Of a stretch of 64,000 nt of DNA, positions 11,782 through 22,211 are shown piece by piece. Location of the stretch: NCBI RefSeq assembly GCF_021018895.1, contig NC_079377.1:23612501-23676500 (forward strand), written 5' to 3'. A program made the position numbers and the translations under genes. This DNA is from Seriola aureovittata (taxonomy: Eukaryota; Chordata; Actinopteri; Carangiformes; Carangidae). Under the pieces are notes generated by a model. It was given only the letters and a program-made list of their open reading frames with translations, did not search any database and was not told the DNA's origin. Within the stretch, counting starts at the first letter, position 1. The number at the start of each line of letters is the position of its first letter.

Positions 11782-12998
11782 TACTACCTCCGCAGAAAGA
11801 AGAGTTTGAAGGGAAGCAGGAACTGGCTCAGGAGCTAATTTTGAAGTTTCAGACTTGTTTCTATCTTCTTCTACATTTAACCTTTCACTGACCAGAAGTT
11901 TGCAATTATTCTGCTCTGCTCTTTACGCTGCCTTGACTCTGTATGGTCTACGATCGTCTATCGTACCGCCATCACTTCCTCGGTTGTTACAGTGCTTAAA
12001 ATTGCAACTCTTCTTCTCTTCATACCACATTGATTTGTTGTCAAAGGGCGACAGCTCACATCTTTTTCCTCTCCAAATCACACAGGAGCAGACGGATAAA
12101 TACGAGGTGTATTAGGAGGTTGTGATGCACGTACGTGTGCAGATTTGCGTCACACAAAGAAATTCCAGGAATCCGGCGACGACAAATACGACTGAAGCTG
12201 CACATTCTGATGATCTATAGGGAAATATATGTGAAGAATATGACTTGATTCAAATGTTATCTCTTACCCGCTTCCCTCTACGTAATCTCTGACTCCTAAC
12301 AGTTTTGATGTGATTACATCCAGCGCCCCAGAAGGCTTGACGTCAGCTTGATATGAAGCATCTCACTTTGATTTCTCATTAGTCACGCTTCTTCCATTCT
12401 TCCAGATCACTCTGACACTGCCCTCGTCATTTAAGGTGACGCTTTTAGGCGCCGTCGCCGCCATCCACAATCCGTTTTTCTCCCAACTGATTTCATTGCG
12501 AAAACAATTCCGTGCTTGTGATTTGAGTGGAAAAGCTTCTCTTTTTAAAGCTTAGAGTAAAGGATTAGGTGTTTAAGTCTGCAACTATAGCCGTGCTAAA
12601 ATACTCGGGTTGTGTGTCTCCTTCCGGATGAGACGCTCGTCAGCCAAATAAGGTTCGCTGCGTCGCAGCGTCCCTAAAGTCACTTTGGGCAAAGCTGTAA
12701 AAAATAAACACTGAGAAAGCAAAAGATTTTTTTGCTCCACGTCAGTGACCACAGCTTCTGTACAGCGGGATGTACAAGAGATCCATGACCTATCCCTCTG
12801 TCAGGTAACGACAGTAACGACAGGTAGCTCCCAGTCCACAGCACTAAATAACACGGTGCGAGGCGAGCCCCCCCCCCCCGTCGCATGAGTCTATAAATAT
12901 GATGTGATCAAACGAACTTACCTGTTGGGTAGCCAGGAGAAATACAGTGTTTGGAGAGAAAGACAGCATCCAGCCAAGGCCCAGTGGAGTGGAAGCAG

Positions 12999-13001
<3 letters not shown>
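11782..13001. other. No gene recognised
   Basis: Unique-looking sequence with a C-run at about 12870-12880. On the minus strand a perfect CAG|GTAAGT motif occurs at about 12921. A long pyrimidine stretch with no other AG precedes it, so it may equally be read as an acceptor. No exon is called. Confidence 0.45.

Positions 13002-13030
<29 letters not shown>
13002..13030. repeat. (GA)14 microsatellite
   Basis: An uninterrupted GA run, part of a purine-rich stretch extending to about 13055. Confidence 0.95.
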
Positions 13031-13033
<3 letters not shown>

Positions 13034-13828
13034 AAGAGGAAAGAAAAAAAAACAGTCAGGCAGAGCAAAAACCTTTGGAGATAAATAATTGAAGACATTC
13101 TTTTTACGTTGAGGCTCAACAAAGATGGCTCTTAAAATGCCATTTGGGCAGGAATACTGAAATGAAAGAAACACCTCGGCATAAATAATTGAAGGAGTGT
13201 CTCGTCTTCGGTGGTGAGGGTGAGGGCGAGGGCAAGCGGCGAGCTGAGGCTACCCTTCCTCACCCGGGCGGAATTACCGAGCAGGGATTGGCTGCCACGG
13301 TGTTGGAGGCTGTGCCGAGGTGTGTGAGGAGTTCAGACGCTCCATTGCTTGAACACATGCAAAATCTGTCAAAAATATTGCTTCATTATGACCCCGCACA
13401 AGACCTGAGGTAGGACCGGCTGCATGCAAAGCAGCTCGCTACAGTGGCATACATCAAGTTAACCAGCCGTTCATTATGTATGCCGGCTCCCGGAGAGCTG
13501 GAATTACCTTTATATTCAGGGCTCTCTCTCTCTGCTGTGCAAATGAGAACGAGGGAAGAGGCCAGTTGCAGAAAAGTGGTGGTTTGGTTTGATGTCATTA
13601 CGCTTTCATTAGCTAAACTTAATAACATTTCCTTTTACTGATCCCATGGTGCTGATTTTCCATATTCATCCAGTGACACCCGACACTCAGGGCAGACACG
13701 TCGAGAGCGTCGCTACCGTGCAAACGTACAGGTGTGTAGGTGAGATCACAACGAAGGACGACAGATGTGGCCCGAGAACTGTAGTGCTCTCTGTGGCCTC
13801 GCAGCAAGTAGGTCTGTCCCTGTGCCCG
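13031..13828. other. No gene recognised
   Basis: Moderately GC-rich at 13190-13340. Short open frames are present on both strands, none with recognisable protein features. Confidence 0.45.
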
Positions 13829-13998
13829 CCTCCCACGATCCAAAGACATGCAGGTTCAGGTTAACTGGGTGACTTTAATTGCCTGTAGGTGTGAATGGTT
13901 GTTTGTCTCGACTTGTCCAGGGTGTATCCCCCGCCCTCACCCAATAATGTCAGCTGGGATTGGCTCCATAAGCGGTGTGGCTAACGAATGAGTGAATG
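13829..13998 (+). mobile_element. Non-LTR retrotransposon 3'-tail-like fragment, copy 1
   Basis: Contains the run CCAAAGACATGCAGGTTCAG, a TGTAGGTGTGAATGGTTGT block, GTCCAGGGTGTATCCC and GTCAGCTGGGATTGGCTCC, and ends in AAGCGGTGTGGCTAACGAATG. This order of blocks is a widespread teleost repeat that I associate with 3' ends of a LINE or its SINE-like derivatives. I cannot name the family securely. No reverse transcriptase frame is present, so it is a 5'-truncated fragment. A second copy in the opposite orientation lies at 50110-50252. Confidence 0.65.
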
Positions 13999-14616
13999 CC
14001 GAAACTCACGGGTCGGAACGTCAACATGTGGACGGGTGTTGTAGCTGGCGTGGTCCCATCGCAACGCCGTCTCTAATCATAAACGCTTCACATTTCGCGG
14101 GGCCAAACAAATACCCAACACACTGTTTCCTTCTTCCCATTTTATAATTACTGCTCCAGGTCACAGCTGGTCCCTATACGTTCCCATACAGCACCACAGC
14201 TACTTACACAACAACATTTAGTCATGTGATATTGACAAAAATGAGAGTGGACTTGTATTCCATTACAGTGCACAGTGAACAAGTTTCTGCTTATTGATTC
14301 TCAGGGAGAAATTAATGGTTGCCAAGAGTGGTAAATAAGTCCAGCCACCCATGTTATTTGTAGAAAGTGGGCCCAAACACGGTCCTTTAAAACTTTACCG
14401 TAGTCTCCAGCTCAGAGTAATGCTCTTTATAGTTACTCCTAATAAAATATGGAAATGTTTGGTGTTTAATTGTTGTACTTCATTATGACAGTGATGTAAT
14501 CTTCACATGGGGATTGTTTGATCACCACAAAGAGATGACCGCTGGGCATATTGTGTGAGACTGTGAGCCCATAGTTTGTCTGCGCCAGCGGCTTATTATG
14601 ACCCACAGTTACATTT
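13999..14616. other. No gene recognised
   Basis: AT-leaning sequence with nothing identified. Confidence 0.5.
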
Positions 14617-14840
14617 AATTGTTAGGCAACCACAGTAATTATGATGGGAGCAAAGGAGGAAGTCAGGTGATGCAGTACGAAGAGCGTCTACAACAGGAGG
14701 AGGGATGAGGCGGACGGACGGGTCCAAAAAACACAGGACTTACACAAAGGAGTCACATTGTTTATTTTATCCATCACCATTCCACAACTTTAGCCATGTG
14801 TTTATGTAACTATGACAACAAGGCAACGCTCCTATCAGAG
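14617..14840 (-). repeat. Dispersed repeat family 3, diverged copy
   Basis: Shares with the 5340-5760 copy, in the same orientation, the blocks GTTAGGCAAC, GTAATTATGA, CAGTACGAAGAG and the later GTAACTATGACAACAAGGC-type block. Divergence is high, so this would be an older insertion. Confidence 0.5.
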
Positions 14841-15886
14841 GGTATAGGCACAGATATTCAGGTTGAAGGAATTGTTCTAAGTCATTATCCGACTGCAAAT
14901 GACGTTAAGATGGTTCATCATCACTAACTGTATCTATATTGTGTGTTTATACCTGCAGCTTAACCTGAAGGTGACCTTCTCATTCACGGTCACCCAGAGT
15001 GAGTCAGCTCTAAGCAGTTCCTTCAATATTTGAACTGAAAACTGAACCAGTTAACTTTGTAATTACAGAGCATTTATTCTCATATTTTGGAGGGCGCAAA
15101 CAAAGACAGCCAAACTACATCCAAAAACTAAAAGTGAACCGGAGCCAGGCCTCCGCGTCTGACAAACTCTCACCTACAAGACACATAATACATCTCTACA
15201 GAACCGCCACAGCCCCGGCCAAGTCTGTCTGCACAGAGACAGACTATAAAATAGTAGCAGCGTGCACCCAACACAACCTCATCAGCTCTGCCACATCTGA
15301 AAAAACACACTGCACTTCTGAGTGGGCACCTTGTTCGGCAGCGCTCCAGGCCCCTGATCAATGAAAGCATGTTCAGGGATGCTCAGGAGAGCTGGTGATA
15401 GAAACCTGCTCCTTACTCTCTCAGCAACGATCATTTATAAAGACCTAGCTGAGGCACATGTCTGACCGACTCATCAGGACAGGCAGAGCTTGCATTTATC
15501 TGACGATGTGTCTGCTGTATATCAAGGTGAGCAAAGTTGTTGGAGGATTTGATGGAGGACTGTGCAGCAGTTCCAGACACATTATGGAACTGACTCGCAT
15601 TAGGATGCTAAATAATATAGTTACCAATACTATGATTTAAAAAAAAACTACCTTAAAAGGTGTTGTGATAAACATATTTCATTTGTCATTATGTCACACC
15701 AACTCTTTCAAAATAAAATGCAGCACAAAAAAAAAAAACAGAACATTAAAGTTTTGCAATATTTATTCTCATTCGCTCCATGTGAAATGTTCAGCATTAG
15801 TCAACAGCTCCTAATTAAAAAATAATAGTAATAATGTAGCATCAGTCTGCTTATTAATTGAATTGATAGAAATCTGTTAGAAATAG
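14841..15886. other. No coding gene; one possible non-coding exon
   Basis: A strong pyrimidine tract ending in CTCTCTCAG at 15418-15423 and an AAG|GTGAGC motif at about 15528 frame about 104 bases. All three frames across the whole interval contain stops, but an ATG at 15458 stays open up to the donor. It could be a 5' exon or chance. The rest is AT-rich with A-runs. Confidence 0.35.
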
Positions 15887-16186
15887 CAGAGGTGGACGGT
15901 AACAAAATACATTTACTAGTTTGTTTTTTGAGTATTTTGTTTTGGAAACAAAGCTTTTATTTTAGAGAATATGATACATACACCGTGTTCATCACAGCAG
16001 AGAAAACAATCAAAGCCAAATCCTCCACTGTCAGTCCTGTTGTGTTTGCTGCATTTTTGAACAGCTCAGTTTCACGTTTCAATTCAATTAAAATGCCCTT
16101 TTGAATACAAGTACTTTTTAAATCAAGTACTTCAGTACTTTCACCTGTATGGGAGTCATATGTGATCTGTACTTTGTTCACCTCTG
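15887..16186. mobile_element. hAT-like MITE, CAGAGGTG termini
   Basis: A 300-bp segment starts CAGAGGTGGACGGTAAC and ends GTACTTTGTTCACCTCTG, giving perfect 8-bp terminal inverted repeats that extend imperfectly inward. The CAGAGGTGGA...GTAAC start and the inner CAAGTACTTCAGTACTTT motif resemble a very common teleost hAT-type non-autonomous element. The flanking 8-mers (AGAAATAG and AAGAGTTG) agree at only about half of the positions, so a target duplication is not proved. A 93-codon minus-strand frame across it is incidental. Confidence 0.6.
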
Positions 16187-16372
16187 AAGAGTTGATAAGT
16201 TTGGTTTGTATTTGTGAAAGTGTGTAAATCCCTTTCACAAATATATATATGTTTTATGTCCTTGAATTATCAAACTTGGCAGACGTGGAACAGGATATCT
16301 ACTTTCCAAGATAGAAAATCTCTTCCTTTCTCTGTCCAGCTGCTGGTTGTGATGTGACTTATGTCTCAGTAG

Positions 16373-16516
16373 CCTGTCGGGGCCTGCAGCTACCTGGCCG
16401 CCACCTGTTATTATCACGCCGTTGTCCTGCCGGTAAATGCGACTGTCCTGCTGTCCGAGAACGACAGCACAAGAGGGAAGATCAATGATATCACAGACTT
16501 TAGCTTCGTTGGAAAG
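16373..16516 (+). CDS. Candidate internal coding exon, unidentified extracellular-like protein
   Basis: Forty-eight open codons end at an excellent donor, AAG|GTGAGC (GT at 16517). The 5' edge would be TAG|CCT at 16373 or, alternatively, GCAG|C at 16390; both acceptors have weak pyrimidine tracts. About two thirds of third positions are G or C, and the peptide holds two N-glycosylation sequons (NAT at about residue 22 and NDS at about 30). These suit a secreted or membrane ectodomain. If joined in phase 0 to the possible 15423-15528 exon it would extend an open frame. I do not recognise the protein. The complementary strand is also open here, which weakens the case. Confidence 0.27.
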
Positions 16517-17150
16517 GTGAGCTGACTCCAGTCCAGCTGATCTAGTCTGCGCTCTGCGTGTCCGACCGTCTGAGCGTAACCCTGAGTGTTGACACTGCTG
16601 TCGGCAGCGACTAACAAGGATGACCGGTGCATTCATTCTGAGCAAATGATATTATTCCAGCACTATTTCAAAGTCAACTGTTTGGAGGAAAGAATAAAAA
16701 ATAAAAAAAATGAAATCCTATCATCACCAGCCAGTCAAAAGTGAATTTTCAACTGAGCTGTTGTATGAGTTATGAAAAATTCATAAATTCATGAACTGTT
16801 GGAGAATGGATTTTCTTGTGACTATTGCAGCTTTACTGCTCTTGAGAGTAATAGCGTTTGGTGCTGAGTGTGTGTACGTGTGTGTCTCCTGCTGTCTGTA
16901 TGTGTGTATAAAAAGAAAAAGGGACTTGTTTACTCCATTTCATCACTTCTGTCCCTCCCACGCTGATTGCCTCTTTAAATCGTTTCCCCTCATCTGCGCT
17001 CCCGGCCTCATTTGCCAGTATTTGGGGCAGACTTTGTGAGACCATCGCATACAGATGGGGGGCAATTGCCATGGAGAACGTCCAATCACCACACTCATGA
17101 GGGTGAATACACATCACACCCAGAGTAAACACAACAAACAGATCAGTTTC
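16517..17150. other. No gene recognised
   Basis: Follows the candidate exon. A short GT-rich stretch lies at about 16865-16910. No second exon was identified. Confidence 0.45.
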
Positions 17151-17180
17151 GCCGCCCGCCACCGCCGCCGCCGCCGCCGA
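17151..17180. repeat. (GCC)n trinucleotide
   Basis: About nine GCC triplets with one or two interruptions. Confidence 0.9.
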
Positions 17181-17204
17181 GTCGGCCTATCTTTTTTAGC
17201 CTGT

Positions 17205-17395
17205 CAGGCATTGAGCCGGCCACTCAGTCAACCAGCCTGTCAATCAGCCATTCAATCAAGCAACAAGCCAGCCAGTTACACATTGTCTCTGCCAATCAGT
17301 CGGTGAGTCATTCAGTCAGCCAGTCTGTCAGCAAGATACTATTTCTGCCAGTCAGCCAGTGAATCAGCCAGTGAATCAGCCAGTCATACACTCAA
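17205..17395 (+). repeat. Degenerate CAGY/CAGT-type tandem repeat
   Basis: About 190 bp rich in loosely repeated CAGTCAGC, CAATCAGC and CAGCCAGT units. One exact 16-bp direct duplication occurs near 17357-17388 (CAGCCAGTGAATCAGC-like). It reads as an old degenerated tetranucleotide array. Confidence 0.7.
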
Positions 17396-18817
17396 TCTGT
17401 CTTGTTTATCTTTGCCCGGTGAGATATACAGACTTGAAGCTGTGTCCCTAATGTCTGTCGCAATGTATCTGAATCCCGAACAGTGGTGGGATATTGGATG
17501 AAATGCAATAAATAATTTTAATTTTTTTTATTTTTTTAAATGGGGGGGGGTGATAGAAGCTCATTCCTGCATAATTTCCCTCCCGATGAGGGCTGTATCT
17601 ATTGAGGATGTTGTGCTTTCATCTTGTTTTACTCAGAGTGGCCAAAACATCAATTAATGCAGCTTTTAATTTTGATATTTATTTTTAGTCCCGCCATGTC
17701 AGATCCTGTGGCTTTTTGTTTTTGTTTTTTTTTGTTTTTTTTTTGGGGGGGGTTGGTGTTTAAAGAACATGGCTGCGATATGTGATCTAAAAAAAATAGC
17801 TGCACAAATAAAATGTTTTATGGAAATCTTAATAATTGCTCAACACAACCAGATAAACATATTTCATGCCACATGCAGGACTCATGACCTCTATATTTCT
17901 TCCAATCCTCGCCACACCCCTCCTCCCTGCTGCTACTCTAATGATGGACTGAGATGAGTTTGCTGAGGAAAGAAAAACAAGAAAAGAAGAAAAAACAAAA
18001 AGAGATGGTTGGCTGTTTTCCTTCCCCCTCGATCTGGCTGGACTTCTTGTTCCTCTTTTCTTTTCCTTCTCTCCTTTCACAGTTATCTAATCATAGCCCA
18101 GTAAATGGCCCATAAAACATTAATTTCATTATTCCAGCAATATGGCTTTTAGATAGACATTGAGCGGGTGGCGAGGTGGGGGGGGGGGGTTTACAGATTA
18201 GCAAGACAGACAAATCAAACAGTCAGACGAGACATGTACATCATCAGACTCTCCACACAAGGGTTTCCTCTCATCACACTAAAAAAAACCGTCTCCCAGC
18301 CACCGAGAGCCTGATATCTCCGCACATCACTGTCCTTGAATTCAAACAGCTGTTTATTTCCATCTTTCCAGATACACTAGAGAAACAAATAATGCTCATC
18401 CCGCTGGTATGTACTGTATGTGCTTCTGAAAAAGCTTAATGGAAGGTTGCCATGATAACATCGAAATCAACGCAAATATTTCACTTGTAATTTTCTCCTT
18501 TCAGCCTGTTACATGAGACTCGATGACGAACAAAACTGCTCATGTTCCAGGGTCAGTCAGGACACACAGAGAGAGTTGTTGTGATGCGAGACAGATGATA
18601 GCGCCGCTGCAGGGATTTCGGATTGTCGGGCTCTGCTTCTGAAACCCGACTTCAAAGCTTAAATGTTTAGCGCGGCGCAGGACTGAAAGCACTTCAGCTA
18701 CTGCCTCAGAGAGAGGAAGAGAAAGACGGAGAGAAAGAAAAGGTTTCCTCACATGTAGAGCACAAACAGTGAGCGCTAATTACAGCTTACCTTACTGTAT
18801 GGTAGTGCTGCCTGCTA

Positions 18818-18818
<1 letters not shown>
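17396..18818. other. No gene recognised
   Basis: AT-rich with T- and G-runs (17541-17550, 17717-17752, 18178-18190). Nothing coding was identified. Confidence 0.5.

Positions 18819-18855
<37 letters not shown>
18819..18855. repeat. (CA)18 microsatellite
   Basis: An uninterrupted CA run. Confidence 0.95.
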
Positions 18856-18960
18856 TCCACAGTGAGGAATGCAAACACTGCAAGACTAATTCCAGAGATG
18901 CTATTTAAGGATAATGGCTGGTTCTCTTTCACATGTGCCCGCACGTTAATGAGTGCTTTT

Positions 18961-18994
18961 GTGTGTGTGTGTGTGTGTGTGGGTGTGTGTGTGT
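18961..18994. repeat. (GT)17 microsatellite
   Basis: A GT run with one GGG interruption. It faces the (CA)18 array 105 bp away, so the two arms could pair as an inverted repeat. Confidence 0.95.
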
Positions 18995-19602
18995 ATGAAT
19001 ACATATTTTACATGTGTTATTATGTAATTGTGGCCTCTCGTGACGAGGTGCACACAAACTATCAAAGCAGAAAGTCTGATTGTAATTCAAAGGTGCACTC
19101 GGATATTTCCGATTTATTTTATTGTGGCTGTCTCATGCTTAATTGCGTGCTTTAGTGTCTGCAGCATGTGAACGCATTAAGTGGTGCTAACTCTCTGATG
19201 AAAAAAAAACAAAACACCCATGTGATGCATTGGCGTACCCATGGCATAAATGACATAACCCAGCTCCCCTTCCACCATGTGCTCACTATACAAGGACAAG
19301 ATTAAGCAGCATGATTCTCAGTGATTATAGGTGTAATTGGATTTCTAATTGGTTTTCTCTGCTCCCTCTATAGTTACACTTCACCACCATAAACGCCGAA
19401 ACCCATTTGCTCCTTTTAGCATCGGTGAATTAGCATGTCATTCTCTGACAGCCTCGGCGGCTCATCACAGCGATGCAAAACAAGTGGCCGACGGTAAAGA
19501 GCGGCGCGGCGCACGGCGAAAATCGATGGTGCTAAACAGTGAATCACACAAATGGAGGCAGGCACTCGTGGCCCCATGCGCACACACATGTAAGCAGACC
19601 CG

Positions 19603-19603
<1 letters not shown>
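18995..19603. other. No gene recognised
   Basis: The 19380-19560 part is CpG-rich and complex, as conserved non-coding elements often are, but I cannot test conservation from one sequence. Confidence 0.4.

Positions 19604-19635
<32 letters not shown>
19604..19635. repeat. (CA)15 microsatellite
   Basis: An uninterrupted CA run. Confidence 0.95.
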
Positions 19636-19961
19636 TATGTGTAACTAGGCTTTATGAAGGACAAGGGGAAGGAAACACATGCAGTGGGGCTAAATAAATG
19701 AAGAAATGGGGCCATTACTTTTAAAAAAATATTGATTTTAAAATAGGTGTTAAAATACTGTAGTGTAATTGATGTATTTTTAAGAAAGTGACAGTTGAAA
19801 TGTGACTTAATTTTTCACTGTTTTGACTAATTTCTGGATATACTAGTATTGGAATAAACAATGTGGATGATGATTTAACACAGAACTAAAGAAAAGTTCA
19901 TTATCATCTCTGACAGTGTCAGATATAAAAAGTGAACATTATAACATTCCTATGAGTGTGA
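19636..19961. other. No gene recognised
   Basis: AT-rich sequence with nothing identified. Confidence 0.5.
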
Positions 19962-19962
19962 C

Positions 19963-20012
<50 letters not shown>

Positions 20013-20013
20013 G
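19962..20013. repeat. (AG)25 with one ACAG break
   Basis: A 52-bp GA-type array interrupted once. Confidence 0.95.
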
Positions 20014-20128
20014 TGTGGAGACGGCTCATGAGATCAGTGCCAGGTGAGCTGATTGGCACAGCTGGTGCTCGTTGACTAATCACACTCTCCCTTTAAAAGG
20101 CAGCAGCATGCTGGACCTCGGATGACTG

Positions 20129-20129
<1 letters not shown>

Positions 20130-20211
<82 letters not shown>
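20130..20211. repeat. (CA)41 microsatellite
   Basis: 82 bp of uninterrupted CA, giving spurious poly(TH) and poly(CV) frames. Confidence 0.97.
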
Positions 20212-20215
<4 letters not shown>

Positions 20216-20317
20216 ACACCATGCCGGCCCATTGGTTATTGTTTGTTGAACTGTGTGTGTTGTTGGAAGCTGGGCAACCAGAGGCGAACAATAGAGAGTT
20301 GCATATCGACACCCTCT

Positions 20318-20541
20318 TAAAATAATGGCCTAAGTCATTTTTTCAGGTTTTTCAGGAAACACAAAAAACTCAACAAAAGAGTCACACTTTTGACATAGGC
20401 CATTATACAACCGGGGGTAGAATTGCATGTTCCCCTCAACTGAGGATTCAGGCGATTTTACCAGAGGTGGCCAGCATCATGAGGGGGTGATTTAGGCAAA
20501 AAAAACATTTTTGTCAAAACATGACTTAGGCCATTATTTTA
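20318..20541. mobile_element. Short inverted-repeat element, possible TA-target MITE
   Basis: Perfect 20-bp inverted ends are found at 20319-20338 and 20521-20540 (AAATAATGGCCTAAGTCAT type), with TA at both outer edges (20318-20319 and 20540-20541). A third, internal partial copy of the end motif (CATAGGCCATTATA) sits at about 20393-20406. There is no coding frame. Size, perfect termini and TA flanks fit a recently mobile non-autonomous DNA element, probably of the Tc1/mariner superfamily. The superfamily is an inference. Confidence 0.7.
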
Positions 20542-20567
20542 GGAAGGTGACGATATTTTATGTTTGA

Positions 20568-20569
<2 letters not shown>

Positions 20570-20604
<35 letters not shown>

Positions 20605-20620
20605 ACAGAGAGAGAGAGAG
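20570..20620. repeat. (GT)16 plus (GA)7
   Basis: A GT array passes into a short GA array 30 bp beyond the inverted-repeat element. Confidence 0.95.
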
Positions 20621-22192
20621 CAGTTGACACAATAAAGGAAGTTGTCTGTGAGCAGATCAGCCTGTCAGTGTTTGTGCTGGGGGAGCTCCTGTTGGCAGCA
20701 GGACCAGCTACAGATGCTTTATGGGGGAGATGGTTTTGGATCACAGGGGATATTTATGAGATGCAATACCACAGTGAACCACTGGGCCACATGGGGCCAC
20801 ATGGGGCCACCAGGCTGACTGGTCTCTACTATACAAGAGAAGGGGAAGGTATATCGAACCTGTGTGCTTGTGCTCTTCCTGTCTGAAGGTGTCAAACAGT
20901 TTCAAAGGTTTAAAAACAAACACTTGTTTAGCATCACTAACTCCTTCCTTCTCTCCGTGTAATCATTTAGCCTGTTACGTTTTCATCCCCCTCTTTCCTC
21001 CTCTGCAACCTGTGCACAGCACATCCCAGTAACGCACTCTTGTAAAGCCGAGGACTAGACTATGTCGGGTTCCTGCTCTGTGCGGCTGTGGCTGCCCTTT
21101 CGCTTGTTTCTCAGCTCATATATCACAGGGCAGCCAGGCCCCCGCGACAAGCTAGAGCCCTGCATTTGAAAACACATTACTTTTTAAGACCCCCTGAGAA
21201 ATTGTGAGAGGAGGAAGAGTAATAGAGCTTTCCCACTCTCTCTTGTAAAGCACCCGCTGTGCACATATGAGATTGTGTGTCGCTGTGTGTTTGGCCGTGT
21301 GTCGGAGCGCATGTTGTTGTGCTCGTCTGTGTTTGTGTATTCGGGGATATTTGGATTGGAGGCTGGAGCACACAATAACAGCGAGCTTCAGTGCTCAGCC
21401 AGGTCTATATTTTCATGTCCTCGTTCCTCAACATACAAAGAATTCAACACTTTCTCAGTTCAGTGAAATCAACTTCTCGTATTCACTCAGTGTAAGTAGA
21501 ACAATGAAAAAAAATGCTGCTTTCATGTTGAATAAAAAAAAAAAAAAAATAGTTCAAGTGCTTCAGATGATTAGTTGAATGAATCGAACGCCCCGCTGAG
21601 CGTTCACTAAACTCATCAAATTAAGTTTGTTCATTGGTAGCTGATCAGCAGTGTTTAAGCATGTAATGTATTTGGGTTAAAGCTCTCCAGAAACCTCTTT
21701 CTTCTTCATTTACATGATGCATGAGGCTTGTTTTTGTATCTTTAATGTGTCTTCTGTATCTCAGATGAGTCACACAGTCTTTTCTTTCCTAATATATAAA
21801 AAGGAAAAACACAATACTGTAACCACTTTAATCATGAACCCTGGTCTAAATGTGTGAGTTTTATCATAGAGTGGATTTTGCCCCTGGAATTAAACTTCTG
21901 GGGCAAAAACATCTGGGCAGATTCTGGCTGTTATTCTCCTGTAATGACTCAGACGTGGTCCAGATGTGGAAGCATCACCTGACAATCACGCTGTATATGG
22001 GGCCAGATTCGGGGCCGTGGAACCCGGTGTATGAAACAAATGAAAACACGGTGTTTGAATATCCAGCGTCTGGAAAGAACTTTTCAAGCAAAGTGAAAAA
22101 GATGACTTCACAGTGCGTGAAGAGGTTGTTAAAAGTTTTACATTATTGACTGTATTGTAACTGGAAAGGAAGAAAAACCTTGAGAGCCATAA
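20621..22192. other. No gene recognised
   Basis: Contains two and a half copies of a GGGGCCACAT unit at about 20780-20812. A 99-codon plus frame lies at 21850-22149, has no recognisable domain and starts without a supporting context. An A-run lies at 21531-21549. Confidence 0.45.
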
Positions 22193-22211
22193 CCCCCCCC
22201 CCCCCCCCCCC
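22193..22211. repeat. Poly(C)19
   Basis: A homopolymer C-run, which is unstable and error-prone in sequencing. Confidence 0.9.

Noticed and set aside
18961..18994. Functional Z-DNA regulatory site at GT arrays
   Set aside because: Possible for any alternating purine-pyrimidine run; nothing here distinguishes it from neutral microsatellite sequence.
19380..19560. Conserved non-coding enhancer
   Set aside because: Composition is suggestive, but conservation cannot be judged from a single sequence.
20122..20325. Open frames of poly(Thr-His) or poly(Cys-Val) over CA/GT arrays (many places)
   Set aside because: They are direct translations of dinucleotide repeats with no other protein features.
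21850..22149. 99-codon plus-strand frame
   Set aside because: Reads as a plausible peptide but has no recognisable domain or flanking splice sites.
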